Of a stretch of 64,000 bases of DNA, positions 26,036 through 34,997 are shown piece after piece. A program made the position numbers and the translations under genes. The notes beneath the pieces are model-generated. The model ran no database searches, was not told where the DNA came from, and saw only the letters and a program-made list of their open reading frames with translations. Source of the DNA: Sinorhizobium glycinis (GTDB taxonomy: Bacteria > Pseudomonadota > Alphaproteobacteria > Rhizobiales > Rhizobiaceae); contig NZ_LPUX01000055.1 in NCBI RefSeq assembly GCF_001651865.1, positions 1 to 64,000 on the forward strand, in the 5' to 3' direction. How positions within the stretch are numbered: the stretch's first letter is position 1; each line of letters begins with the position of its first letter.

Positions 26036-26962
26036 ATGATGCCCTCGCAACCGGTTCGCATTGCTTATATTGCAGGTTACGGACGCAGCGGGACGACCGT
26101 CCTCGACATTGCATTGGGGCAACATGCAGGTGTGCTGGGGGCCGGCGAGATAACGGCGCTTACGAGACATGTCTGGCGCCATAACGAATATTGTGCATGC
26201 GGCAATCCCATTCGCGACTGTGCCTTCTGGAGTAAGGTTATCCAAGAATGGTCGGAAGGCGGGGATTCGAACCTTGTGTCGGAGTATGGCGCTCTTCAAG
26301 AAAAGTTTGAAGGATTGCCCGTGTTCCTAAGCGTACTTTCCGGAATGGGTCTCGGAAAGCTATTTCCAGCATATGCGCTTCACACAAAACGTCTATTCGA
26401 TGCAATGGCGTCGTGCTCCGGAAGGCAAATCATCGTCGATTCTTCAAAGCTGCCGGGAAGAGCCCTGGCGCTTGCGCAGATTCCGGGCGTCGACATGCGC
26501 ATCATCCATGTGGTGCGCGATGGGCGCGGAGTTGCCTGGTCGTTGCTGAAAGCCTATGACCGCGACGTAAAATCCGGATTGCAGAAGGAAATCAAGCCAA
26601 AGCCGGTATTCAGGACGGCGTTGCGATGGAACATTGTCAATCTTGCCGTCGAATATCTCTCGCGGAAATTGGGTCCGCAAAAGGTGATGCGGGTAAGATA
26701 TGAGGATTTCGCGTCCAACCCGGCGGCGGCCATGCAGCAGATCGGGGCGTTTCTCGAACTCGACTTAAGTCAAGTCGGTTCATCTCTGCAAAGCGGCGCG
26801 TCGATCGAGCCGGGGCACCAGGTTGCAGGGAGTCGATTGCGCATGAGACCATCGATCGCACTCACCAAAGACGAGACGTGGCGGACAGGGATGCCGGCCG
26901 CTCAGCAGCTTTCCTTTCAGCGCCTGGGCGGGTGGATGCTCAGGCGCTATGGCTATCTTTGA
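26036..26962 (+). CDS. PAPS-dependent sulfotransferase
   Basis: 308 residues. The 5'-phosphosulfate loop is AGYGRSGTTVLDIALGQH near residue 13-30 and the 3'-phosphate loop HVVRDGRGVAWSLLKA near 155-170, as in carbohydrate and NodH-type sulfotransferases. Two ATGs are adjacent (26036 and 26039), preceded by GGAAGG. It transfers sulfate from PAPS to a hydroxyl, most likely on a sugar of the polymer made by this locus; the cysDNCQ operon 13 kb upstream would feed it. ACACGNPIRDCAFW holds a Cys pair that may bind metal or form a disulfide. Confidence 0.88.
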   Translation: MMPSQPVRIAYIAGYGRSGTTVLDIALGQHAGVLGAGEITALTRHVWRHNEYCACGNPIRDCAFWSKVIQEWSEGGDSNLVSEYGALQEKFEGLPVFLSVLSGMGLGKLFPAYALHTKRLFDAMASCSGRQIIVDSSKLPGRALALAQIPGVDMRIIHVVRDGRGVAWSLLKAYDRDVKSGLQKEIKPKPVFRTALRWNIVNLAVEYLSRKLGPQKVMRVRYEDFASNPAAAMQQIGAFLELDLSQVGSSLQSGASIEPGHQVAGSRLRMRPSIALTKDETWRTGMPAAQQLSFQRLGGWMLRRYGYL

Positions 26963-27135
26963 CCGGTTGGCAGCATGCCGGTTGCCTCGTGAGCGAATTC
27001 GCGGGGGCATCGAACGGCATGCTGGCGCTGCTGCAATGTTTTGTCGCTCGCAAACGGTGCAACGTTCGCGAGCCTGTCATCTTATGAATACGCTCGGGGA
27101 AGGACGAATTCGGCTTCAACTTGGTGGCGCGAGGC

Positions 27136-28605
27136 ATGACAAATATGATCCAGTCACGTGAAGTAGGCGCATTTCGTTTCACGGTCGCACGCTCGCTGAT
27201 CCTGGCAGGGCTACTCTGCGGATCACTGATCGGCCAACCGCCGGGGGCCATTGCCCAGTCTGCAACCGCGCCCGACGAGCCTCTCTCACCCAAGCTTCAA
27301 GACGGTCGACAGCGCGCCTTCCCCACGGCCGAAGGCTTCGGCGCCGCTTCTCAGGGAGGGCGGGGCGGAAAGGTGATCTATGTCCTCAACACGGACGAGT
27401 CCGGCCCCGGTTCCTTGCGGGCATGCATCGAAGCGTCCGGGCCGCGCGTCTGTATCTTCCGCACGGGCGGAACCATTGTTCTTCGCGAGAAATCGCTGGT
27501 TATTCGCAATCCGTTCCTGACCATCGCCGGGGAGACGGCGCCGGGCGGCGGAATCGCTATCCGGAACGGCAAGACGCAAATCCGTCCTTCAATTGAAATC
27601 TGGACCAATGATGTCGTCATAAGACACATTCGTCTTCGCCCTGGACCGCATGCAGTCAAGGCTTGTTGTTCCGGGGCTCTCGGATTGTACTCCGAAGCGG
27701 CGAAAAATATTATGCTGGATCATATCTCGGCCAGTTGGGGGTCCGACGAAACAATCGATTCTGAGGATGCGAGTCACTTCACCTGGCAGTGGGGCATTAC
27801 GAGCGAGCCGCTCCTGCACGGCGGGCCGGGGAAAAGGAACCGCGCGCGCAACATGCTGTTCACCAAGGGTGGCAATATCTCTGTGCACCACTCCCTCTTT
27901 GCTTTTGGCAGGTTCAGAAATCCTCAAATCAAGATGAAGCATCCCGGCGCAATAGCGGATGTCGTGAACAATGTCTTTTACTCGCCTCAATGGGATTATG
28001 TCGTCAGTTTCGGCGATGAATGGACGCGTATCCAGGCCAATGTTGTCGGCAACTACAAGATCAAGGGAGAGAAGCTGCACGACGATCACATGGTCCATCT
28101 TTTCGAGGAAAGCGGGCTTGGGCACCAGATTTATGTGAAGGACAACTACGACGAACCCTACCGTACTGAGGCGGGCCAAGATGATGGCCTGATCATAGCC
28201 GGGGAACAGAGGCACTTTGTTTCCGCGAAGCCATTTGACGCGCCCCCCATCCGCACCTCCCAACCGATGCGCGCCTATGAAGACGTCCTCGCGGGTGCCG
28301 GCGCAACGAAGCCTGAGCGCGACGCCGTCGATAGGCGCATGATCAAAAAAATCGAGGATCGCGGCGGGAAGCTGCTCAAGACGGATCCGCAGGACGTCGG
28401 CGGGTGGCCGGAGCTTGCCGGCGGGATGCCGTACAAGGACGGCGACAAAGACGGCATTTCAGATGACTGGGAAGCCAGGAACGGCATAGACCCGACGAAC
28501 GCTGACGATGGCCAACAGGACATGGATGGCGATGGATGGACAAACCTCGAGGAGTTTCTCCATTTGATGGCTGGAGATGCCGAGATCGCCTCAGGTCAGG
28601 AATGA
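27136..28605 (+). CDS. Secreted pectate-lyase-like beta-helix protein with C-terminal calcium-binding repeats
   Basis: 489 residues from the ATG at 27136; the ATG at 27145 has better ribosome-site spacing and a TTG at 27121 is possible. A signal peptide (SLILAGLLCGSLIGQPPGAIAQS) is followed by a right-handed beta-helix like PL1/PL9-type lyases (AFPTAEGFGAASQGGRGGKV, FRTGGTIVLREKSLVIRNPF, ISASWGSDETIDSED). The C-terminus has thrombospondin-3/dockerin-like DGDKDGISDDWE and DMDGDGWTNLEEF. Likely cleaves or remodels a uronate-containing polymer outside the cytoplasm; a catalytic set was not verified. Confidence 0.82.
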   Translation: MTNMIQSREVGAFRFTVARSLILAGLLCGSLIGQPPGAIAQSATAPDEPLSPKLQDGRQRAFPTAEGFGAASQGGRGGKVIYVLNTDESGPGSLRACIEASGPRVCIFRTGGTIVLREKSLVIRNPFLTIAGETAPGGGIAIRNGKTQIRPSIEIWTNDVVIRHIRLRPGPHAVKACCSGALGLYSEAAKNIMLDHISASWGSDETIDSEDASHFTWQWGITSEPLLHGGPGKRNRARNMLFTKGGNISVHHSLFAFGRFRNPQIKMKHPGAIADVVNNVFYSPQWDYVVSFGDEWTRIQANVVGNYKIKGEKLHDDHMVHLFEESGLGHQIYVKDNYDEPYRTEAGQDDGLIIAGEQRHFVSAKPFDAPPIRTSQPMRAYEDVLAGAGATKPERDAVDRRMIKKIEDRGGKLLKTDPQDVGGWPELAGGMPYKDGDKDGISDDWEARNGIDPTNADDGQQDMDGDGWTNLEEFLHLMAGDAEIASGQE

Positions 28606-28773
28606 GTCTTTCGATTGCCGATGACGGTCGTGATGCTCATTTCTCAAGCCCCCTGGTTCCTTGCCTTAGCGAGCCGGTCAGGACTGCAGCGTTTGCTGGA
28701 GCGAGGTCCTCGCTCTTTTTCGTCGCGCCGATGATCAGAAAGTCGGTGTCCCGTATTCCAACTTCGGCCCCTT

Positions 28774-29997
28774 TCATCGATTGCCGGGCAGAGCCATTCG
28801 GTCGAGGCGATCATGGTGCTTTGCCCGTCTGCCCAGGAGTTTCTCGTAAAGTCGGCTGATCCCGTCGATATGTGCCCTGCTGCCGTATTTCCGGAGGGCG
28901 TTCTGCCGTGCGGCCGTGCTGATCCGCGCCCATTCGTTTGGATCGAACAGTAATCTTTCGAGCGGTGCTACGAAGGCTTCCGGCCGGTCCGCTTCCACAA
29001 GGTAACCAGTCGCCCCGTCGTCGATCGCCTCCGGGTTGCCGCCATGGTTGGTGGCGATTACCGGCGTTTCGAGAAGCATGGCTTCGATGAGGGTGCGTCC
29101 GAAAGGTTCGTTGACGGCCGTGACGAGGAGGGCGTCCAGGGCGCCCATGCAGGGGGCGACAGGGGAGCGAAAACCCATGAGGTGGATCCTGTCAGAGATG
29201 CCGAGTTCATCCGCACGCTTGCCGACAACGCCTTCGAGCGACGGCACGTTTGTCGCAGATCTCCCGAAGATCAGGCCGGCGATCGGAAAATCGGGGTGAT
29301 GCTGGAGAAAGGCATGCACGGCTTCGACGAATCTGAGGGGTCTCTTGCGCTCGGTCAGCGTGCCGACATACCCGACGAAGCGCGTGTCGGCGCGGAGCTG
29401 CAGCTCGTCAACGTAGTGCCTTCGACAGGCATCGCGATCCGGCAGCGCCGGAGGATGATCGAAGGGGCTGTGCAACACGGTCGTCTTGTGCCTGACCGGG
29501 ACGATCGGTTTTGCCGGTTCGACGAATTTCGACACTGTGACGATGTGATTGGCGAGCAAGGGCGCGAGCACGTTGACGCCCCAGGCTCTCGGATCGCCTC
29601 GATGATGCCACAGCAGCTTCGCGCCCGACAGCCGCGCGGCCAGCGCCCAGGTCGCGTGCATCTGGCCGTCGTTGGTATGCACGAGATCGACTTTGTGATC
29701 GCGCAGGAACCGCGCAAGCTTTGCCGTCATCCGCAGGAAGCGCAGTCCTGCGGCCATGCGACCCGCCCGGTCGCGACGCTCGCCTCGAGAGATAAACGCG
29801 ACTTCCGGCGCAAGTGTCAGCGGAAGCCCGCGCGCCTTGAAGTAGTCCTCCAGCACCAGCCCGCCCTTATGAAGGACGACGATCGGCTCGAACCGCTCTC
29901 TGTCGAGGCCGGCAATCAAACCGGCCGCCGAAATGTGGCTTCCGCCCAGGTCATCCCCGACGAAAGGAAACGCGATGACGATCTTCCTGAGACTCAC
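28774..29997 (-). CDS. Glycosyltransferase family 4
   Basis: 407 residues, GTG start with AAGGAAA upstream. GT-B fold: N-domain KIVIAFPFVGDDLGGSHISAAGLIAGL, linker FVGYVGTLTERKRPLRFVEAVHAFL, C-domain VNEPFGRTLIEAMLLETPVIATNHGGNPEAI. Works with the other glycosyltransferases on the lipid-linked repeat unit. It stands alone on the minus strand, convergent with the lyase-like gene; the 168 bases between them show no gene. Confidence 0.88.
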   Translation of the reverse strand: MSLRKIVIAFPFVGDDLGGSHISAAGLIAGLDRERFEPIVVLHKGGLVLEDYFKARGLPLTLAPEVAFISRGERRDRAGRMAAGLRFLRMTAKLARFLRDHKVDLVHTNDGQMHATWALAARLSGAKLLWHHRGDPRAWGVNVLAPLLANHIVTVSKFVEPAKPIVPVRHKTTVLHSPFDHPPALPDRDACRRHYVDELQLRADTRFVGYVGTLTERKRPLRFVEAVHAFLQHHPDFPIAGLIFGRSATNVPSLEGVVGKRADELGISDRIHLMGFRSPVAPCMGALDALLVTAVNEPFGRTLIEAMLLETPVIATNHGGNPEAIDDGATGYLVEADRPEAFVAPLERLLFDPNEWARISTAARQNALRKYGSRAHIDGISRLYEKLLGRRAKHHDRLDRMALPGNR

Positions 29998-30351
29998 GCA
30001 AGTGTTTCCTTCTACAGGCTGCGTTTGACATCAGTTCCTGGCTTTCGTGCCCGTCAGGACTTTCATTCAGGGCGAACAACTCGGGCGTTGAATCGTGCTT
30101 TTGAACATGCAGTACAAAATGATGCGCCCGCGTTCCCGTTCCGACCTGTAAAAGCGTCGGTCGAGTATGTTCTGTAGCGAGGCTGCGAGATAACTCTCCG
30201 AGAAAGAGACCTCACTTAAATGTTAAGCCCGGCAATAGTTGAAATGCTAAACTCTTTTGGGGAATTCTTACAACAATACGCAGCAAGATACCCCGCTCGG
30301 TTTGGCGGTTCAACATGTTTCCATGAGCGGCGGCAGCAGGGCGCGTTCCTC
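29998..30351. other. Intergenic gap, no gene seen
   Basis: 354 bases between two minus-strand genes. No ORF with gene-like features and no member of the repeat family was found. It should include the promoter of the glycosyltransferase at 29997 and the 3' end of the flippase transcript. Confidence 0.5.
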
Positions 30352-31704
30352 TCATGGTGTCGGAGTGCGGCGGTAACTCACCATCATTGTCGACAGCCAG
30401 AGCGAGGCCATGACGATGTGGGCGACATTCGCCCCCATGGCGCCGATCGCCGGAATGAGTGTAAGCGCGGTCGCATGAAAGGCGGCCGTGGAGATGAGCA
30501 CGCTGTGAAGCACCTGATCTTCACGACCCATCGCCAGGAGGGCCGAGCGGATCACCGCGCCGCACAAGGTCATGGTTACCGCAATCGATTGTACGACAAC
30601 GAGCGGACCGGCTGCCAGGAAGGCTGGGCCAACGGCCCATTTCAGTACCGGGTCGATGAGGAGGTAAAGGCCTCCGATCAGCAGCAGGCCGAATCCCAGC
30701 AGAAGCCCCTGCATTTGTGCGACGGCCCGGTGGAACGTAACAGTCGCCCGCGCCGCCCAGGCACGGGCAAGCTCCGGATAGAGCACCGCTTGGACTTGGA
30801 CGCCGGCCTGCTGGGCGATCCGGCCGACCCGCTTGGCGATGTGATAGAACCCGGCGGATGTCGGATCGGCAAGATAGCCGACGAGCAATGTATCGAATTC
30901 ATTGGCGCTCGTGCGAATAGTCAGCGACAGGTTCGTCGAGATCGAAAATCTCCAGAGGCCGGGGAAAAGCGCGGTGATGCCGCGAACGGGTGCAGTCACG
31001 AGACCCGCCAGCATTTCCTGCCGGCGCAGTTCGACGACGGCGAGCGCGACGAGGACCGATGCGCCAATGATCTGCGCAGCCATCCAGATCAGCGCGAATT
31101 CGAACAGCCCGCCGCCGGCGAGCGCACCGATCGCGCAGAGAGAGACGCGAATGAGGCTGGTTGCGACTTGGCCATAGGCGAGCCCCATGAACTTGCCATA
31201 GAGCCGCAACACCGCCGTCGGCGTCCCCGAGAGCTGAAACGGGAGAACGGAACAATAGAGTATGACGAGGCCCGACATGTCCTCCGATATGCCGAGCCAC
31301 GGTGCGAACGTCAGCACGAGCACGACAGCAATCAGCCAGCCGGCGAGTGCCGCGGAAATGTCCAGCAGCAGGCCGAACTTGAGCAGCGAGCGCAATTCGT
31401 TCGCTCCCTGGTCATCTCGCTCCTGCACCTGTGCTCCGTATTTGATCAGCGGCTGCCAGGACTGGAAGCTGACGAGCCTTTCGATTGCCCGCGTGTAGGA
31501 GAAGCACAATGCGAGTATGCCGTAGCCCGCCGGGCCCAGTGCCCGGGCGGTAAGCGCGAAGCCGATGAGACCCACAATCGAGCTCAGCACATTCCCCGAG
31601 AGCAGGTGCGCAATATGCTGCAGGCGTTCCTTCAAGCTCTGTTCACGATCGAGAAGTTGTCGGAGCCGCTTAAGTTCATATGAAAATTTTCTTTGAAACA
31701 ACAC
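30352..31704 (-). CDS. wzx: Wzx-type polysaccharide flippase (MOP superfamily)
   Basis: 450 residues, GTG start with GGAAGG five bases upstream. It is strongly hydrophobic with about 12 segments; the opening LLSGNVLSSIVGLIGFALTARALGPAGYGILAL is typical of polysaccharide transporters of the MATE/MOP group. It moves the undecaprenyl-linked repeat unit across the inner membrane for polymerisation by the Wzy-like protein at 39965. A 487-codon frame on the opposite strand is only its shadow. Confidence 0.87.
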   Translation of the reverse strand: MLFQRKFSYELKRLRQLLDREQSLKERLQHIAHLLSGNVLSSIVGLIGFALTARALGPAGYGILALCFSYTRAIERLVSFQSWQPLIKYGAQVQERDDQGANELRSLLKFGLLLDISAALAGWLIAVVLVLTFAPWLGISEDMSGLVILYCSVLPFQLSGTPTAVLRLYGKFMGLAYGQVATSLIRVSLCAIGALAGGGLFEFALIWMAAQIIGASVLVALAVVELRRQEMLAGLVTAPVRGITALFPGLWRFSISTNLSLTIRTSANEFDTLLVGYLADPTSAGFYHIAKRVGRIAQQAGVQVQAVLYPELARAWAARATVTFHRAVAQMQGLLLGFGLLLIGGLYLLIDPVLKWAVGPAFLAAGPLVVVQSIAVTMTLCGAVIRSALLAMGREDQVLHSVLISTAAFHATALTLIPAIGAMGANVAHIVMASLWLSTMMVSYRRTPTP

Positions 31705-32145
31705 AGGAACCTTCCTACGGATATCAAGGAAACACGGGAATGGACCTCAGCCCTCGATCGCCGCCCCTGCTTTCCCGCCCCCTGAGCATCGCGCGGCTTT
31801 CTCGCCTGTCACCATGATTTGAAAAAAGTATAGGCGGCGGAAAGTCCCGGAAATTGTTTCCAAGCCTGCAGCCGGCGGTCGAATTTGCCCGCCGGCTTCT
31901 CCGCAGAGGAAACGCTTGATCATGTCAGTATAAGCATTTGCCTGCAATGCCGCTGCCTGCGGGACGCGCAAAGCTTTTCTGCAACACTTTGAAGTGGCGG
32001 CGATTTCTTTCCTGAACCGGATCCGATCGCAGCGCAGGGAGCGCAGAAACAGTTTATTCCTTTGACGGGGCAGCATCCCGAAGAATATAGTCGCCGAGTA
32101 TTTTTATAGAGCTTTCCTTATTGATGCTTTTTGGAGTGCTGTGCG
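31705..32145. other. Intergenic region between wzx and the exoF-like gene
   Basis: 441 bases in which the genes diverge. A 109-codon minus-strand frame (31747-32076) lacks a signal, ribosome site or family features and is not accepted. The part from about 32085 is AT-rich and probably carries the promoter of the exoF/exoY-like genes. No clear operator was found. Confidence 0.45.
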
Positions 32146-33396
32146 ATGGGACTTTCACGAGCAGCAACCGGAACGCGCGTCCCCTGGGGGCCTTTTGCGA
32201 CCGGCCTGCTGGCAATTGTGCTGTGGGGGTTCTTGCTGATAGGCGGAACGACGGCCGTTCATGCCGGCGAGTACAGGCTATCGACGGGCGATGTGCTGAC
32301 CTTCGATTTCCTCGACGACGCGGAGCTTCCCGTTACGGCGACCGTCGCTGGTGACGGAGAGGCCCAGTTTCCCCTGATCGGGGCGGTAGGCGTCGTCGGG
32401 CTGACGATACCGGAGGCTCTGGAGAAGCTTCGGAACGAATACCGCAGTCGCGAGATTCTGGTCGATCCGAAACTGTCCCTCAACATCTCGACCTTCCGGC
32501 CGATCTTCGTTCTCGGTGAGGTCAAGAATCCGGGTTCGTTTCCGTTCTATAACGGCCTGACGGTCGAACAGGGCATAGGTCTCGCGGGGGGCACCCTGAT
32601 CGTCGCCGCCAACGCATCCGACCGCATCATCGCACGGGCTCGGCTGCGTGGGGAGATCGAGGGCGCGACTGCCGAAGTGATCCATGAAGCGGTCTACGCC
32701 GCGAGGTTGACGGCGCAGTTGACGCACCGTGCCAAGATCGATCTGAACGACGTTCCGGAAATTGCACGCGAATATGTGAAGGGCGTGCCGCTTGGGGGAG
32801 TCGTCGAGCTCGAAGAGAAGATCCTCAAGGCGGACCTCGCCGCCAGCAGGTCTCAGGCCCAGATTCTTGCGGAAGGTATCGCCCAATCCGAGGCCGGGAT
32901 CGAGATTTTGAACGAGCTCGTCCAGCAACAGAAAGAGGTCATCAAGAACACGGAGCAGGACCTGGAGCGCATCAATTCGCTTCGCAAGCGCGAACTGAAC
33001 ACGGAGAGCGAACTTTCCCGAGCCAAGAACACAGCCTCGACCGAGAAGGCTCAGCTCCTTGAAATCTTTGCGACGCTTTCACGTTCAAGGCAGGAACTCA
33101 GCGAACTGAAGCTGCAATTGGCGCAACTCGAGGCGGACAGGGAAAAGGATATCCTCACGAAGCTCCAGGAGCGCGAAATCGCCATCAAGAAGCTGATCTC
33201 GCAGAAGCACACCGCGGAAGAACAGATACTCCTGATGGCCGCAGTGGAAGCTGACGAAGCCAAGGACAACCAAATTTCCTACACTTATGAAATTCGCCGC
33301 AACCCGGTTGGTGGCACGCCCACCAGCATAAAGGCATCCACCCTGACGGAAATGTTGCCCGGCGACGTGTTGGTCGTGGGTATTGCCGGCATGTAA
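32146..33396 (+). CDS. exoF-like: ExoF-like polysaccharide export protein (Wza/OPX family)
   Basis: 416 residues from the ATG at 32146 (TTGGAG nine bases upstream; five codons shorter than the full frame). A signal/anchor (FATGLLAIVLWGFLLIGGTTAVHA) precedes the Poly_export domain (YRLSTGDVLTFDFLDDAELPVTATV) and an SLBB domain (VLGEVKNPGSFPFYNGLTVEQGIGLAGG). From about residue 225 to 370 there is a long coiled coil rich in Glu, Lys and Leu, as in rhizobial ExoF. It forms the periplasmic/outer-membrane export path with the ExoP-like protein at 41970. ExoY-like transferase follows. Confidence 0.9.
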   Translation: MGLSRAATGTRVPWGPFATGLLAIVLWGFLLIGGTTAVHAGEYRLSTGDVLTFDFLDDAELPVTATVAGDGEAQFPLIGAVGVVGLTIPEALEKLRNEYRSREILVDPKLSLNISTFRPIFVLGEVKNPGSFPFYNGLTVEQGIGLAGGTLIVAANASDRIIARARLRGEIEGATAEVIHEAVYAARLTAQLTHRAKIDLNDVPEIAREYVKGVPLGGVVELEEKILKADLAASRSQAQILAEGIAQSEAGIEILNELVQQQKEVIKNTEQDLERINSLRKRELNTESELSRAKNTASTEKAQLLEIFATLSRSRQELSELKLQLAQLEADREKDILTKLQEREIAIKKLISQKHTAEEQILLMAAVEADEAKDNQISYTYEIRRNPVGGTPTSIKASTLTEMLPGDVLVVGIAGM

Positions 33397-33461
33397 GGAC
33401 CATTTCGATCGCCATTTGAGACGAGCGCTCGACGAGCTCCAGGCGCCAGGGAGACATTGAG

Positions 33462-34151
33462 TTGAAGGTCAATCGCGAGCATGCCCTCACCAGCTTTGGC
33501 TTGCCGATCTCCTCGGGTGCCCAACGTCTCAAGCGCGGCGTCGAATGCATTCTCGCAGCGACGGCCTTCGTGCTCTGCCTGCCGCTGATGGCGCTGACGG
33601 CGGCGATCGTCTGGTTCAGCCTCGGTCCTCCGCTGTTCTTCATCCAGGCGCGCGCCGGCTTGCAGATGCGCGTTTTCACGGTTGCCAAGTTTCGCACGAT
33701 GACCGAGGCGTGTGCCCCCGATGGCACCCTCCTGCCGGACGCGTTGCGTCAGACGAAGGCGACGGCGCTGTTGCGGCGGTTGCGCTTCGACGAGCTGCCG
33801 CAACTCCTTGCCATTCTTGCCGGCGATATGTCCATGGTGGGGCCGCGTCCCCTCCCGATCGCCACCGTCGCGGCGTTTGGCGAACTCGGCCGCATGCGCT
33901 GCCTGGTGGCGCCGGGCATGACCGGCTGGGCCCAGGTGAACGGCAACACGCGGCTGTCAGACGAGCAGAAGATCGCGCTCGATCTCTGGTACGTCGCTCA
34001 TACCAATCTGTGGCTCGACTCGCGCATCCTGTTCCTGACCTTGAAGACGCTCCTTGCCGGTGAACGCATCAACGCGGATCACCTGAGAGTGGCCGAGGAA
34101 TTTCTCGACAGTCGGATTGGCGTGCTGCGTTCGAAAGCCGGAGGCCGCTGA
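33462..34151 (+). CDS. exoY-like: ExoY-like undecaprenyl-phosphate sugar-1-phosphate transferase
   Basis: 229 residues, TTG start with GGGAG eight bases upstream. One hydrophobic segment (ILAATAFVLCLPLMALTAAIVWFSLGPPLFF) is followed by the catalytic domain with VAKFRTMTE, LRRLRFDELPQLLAILAGDMSMVGPRPLP and GMTGWAQVNGNTRLSDEQK. It starts the repeat unit by loading Gal-1-P, Glc-1-P or a HexNAc-1-P onto the lipid carrier. The shorter ExoY form lacks the extra N-terminal membrane domain of WbaP. 65 bases downstream of the exoF-like gene, as in exo loci. Confidence 0.9.
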   Translation: MKVNREHALTSFGLPISSGAQRLKRGVECILAATAFVLCLPLMALTAAIVWFSLGPPLFFIQARAGLQMRVFTVAKFRTMTEACAPDGTLLPDALRQTKATALLRRLRFDELPQLLAILAGDMSMVGPRPLPIATVAAFGELGRMRCLVAPGMTGWAQVNGNTRLSDEQKIALDLWYVAHTNLWLDSRILFLTLKTLLAGERINADHLRVAEEFLDSRIGVLRSKAGGR

Positions 34152-34157
34152 GGGCTA

Positions 34158-34172
34158 TCCCACCTAGTGGGA
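34158..34172. terminator. Short palindrome TCCCAC-CTA-GTGGGA after the exoY-like gene
   Basis: Perfect 6-bp arms with a 3-base loop starting seven bases past the exoY-like stop. No T-run follows, so it is a weak or Rho-dependent end, or a processing hairpin. Confidence 0.3.
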
Positions 34173-34310
34173 CGTGGCTCGCGACCCCGAAGACATTCAG
34201 GAAGCGGGATTTCGCCTGGGCTGGCGACGCGGCCCGGGAATTTTGATCTGTCTGGCAGCAAGTCTGCTCATTGCGCCGAAACGGCGGGGGAATTCTTCTC
34301 AGGAGGTCTC

Positions 34311-34997
34311 ATGCGTGACCCGTGCATGTCTTTCGGTCGAACGCTGGTCGTGGCCCCGCATCCCGATGACGAGGTGCTCGGCGCGGGAGGGACGATCTCC
34401 AGGCTTGTGTCGGAGGGCGAGGAGGTTTTCGTCGCGGTGGTGACCGAGGGGAAACCTCCCGAATTTGATCCGGAGGACGTCGCGAGGATACAGGCCGAGG
34501 CCTGCCGGGCGCATGAAGCGCTAGGTGTGAAGGAGACCTTCTGGCTCCGGCTGCCGGCGGCGCAATTGGCGGAGACGGCACATTCAGCCCTCAATGCCGC
34601 GCTGGTCGACCTGATGCGGCGCCTGTCGCCGCAAACCGTCCTGACGCCCTTTGTCGGCGACATGCACATCGACCATCAGTTGACCTTCGCGTCGGCGTTG
34701 GTCGCCTGCCGGCCGCATCAGGCGGATTTCCCCAAGCGCATTCTCGCCTACGAAACGCTTTCGGAGACGAACTGGAACGCACCCTATTTGTCGCCGGCAT
34801 TCGCACCGAATGTCTTCGTCGACATCTCCGATCATATCGAGGCGAAGCTGGAAGCCATGCAGCTATTCGCATCGCAGCTGCGCCAGCCGCCGCATGAACG
34901 TTCCACCGCGACCTTGCGCGCGCTTGCGACGCTGCGCGGGGCGACAGTCATGCGGCCGGCGGCCGAAGCCTTCGTGCTGGTGCGCGAGGTGGTGTGA
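34311..34997 (+). CDS. PIG-L family deacetylase
   Basis: 228 residues from the ATG at 34311 preceded by AGGAGG. It has the LmbE/PIG-L motifs: zinc site VVAPHPDDEVLGAGGTISR near residue 13-30 and DMHIDHQLTFASAL near 119. These enzymes remove acetyl from N-acetylated sugars or related conjugates. In this locus it may expose an amine for formylation or other decoration; that is inference. The 3' end overlaps the aminotransferase start (GTGTGA). Confidence 0.88.
   Translation: MRDPCMSFGRTLVVAPHPDDEVLGAGGTISRLVSEGEEVFVAVVTEGKPPEFDPEDVARIQAEACRAHEALGVKETFWLRLPAAQLAETAHSALNAALVDLMRRLSPQTVLTPFVGDMHIDHQLTFASALVACRPHQADFPKRILAYETLSETNWNAPYLSPAFAPNVFVDISDHIEAKLEAMQLFASQLRQPPHERSTATLRALATLRGATVMRPAAEAFVLVREVV

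Noticed and set aside
30220-31683. 487-codon plus-strand frame
   Set aside because: Antisense to the Wzx flippase; the translation is low-complexity Arg/Glu/Gln-rich with no domain.
31747-32076. 109-codon minus-strand frame upstream of the exoF-like gene
   Set aside because: No ribosome site, no recognisable domain, and it occupies the expected promoter region.
34174-34443. 89-codon frame overlapping the PIG-L gene
   Set aside because: The overlapping frame has the zinc motif and a strong AGGAGG; this one has only a GTG start and no domain.
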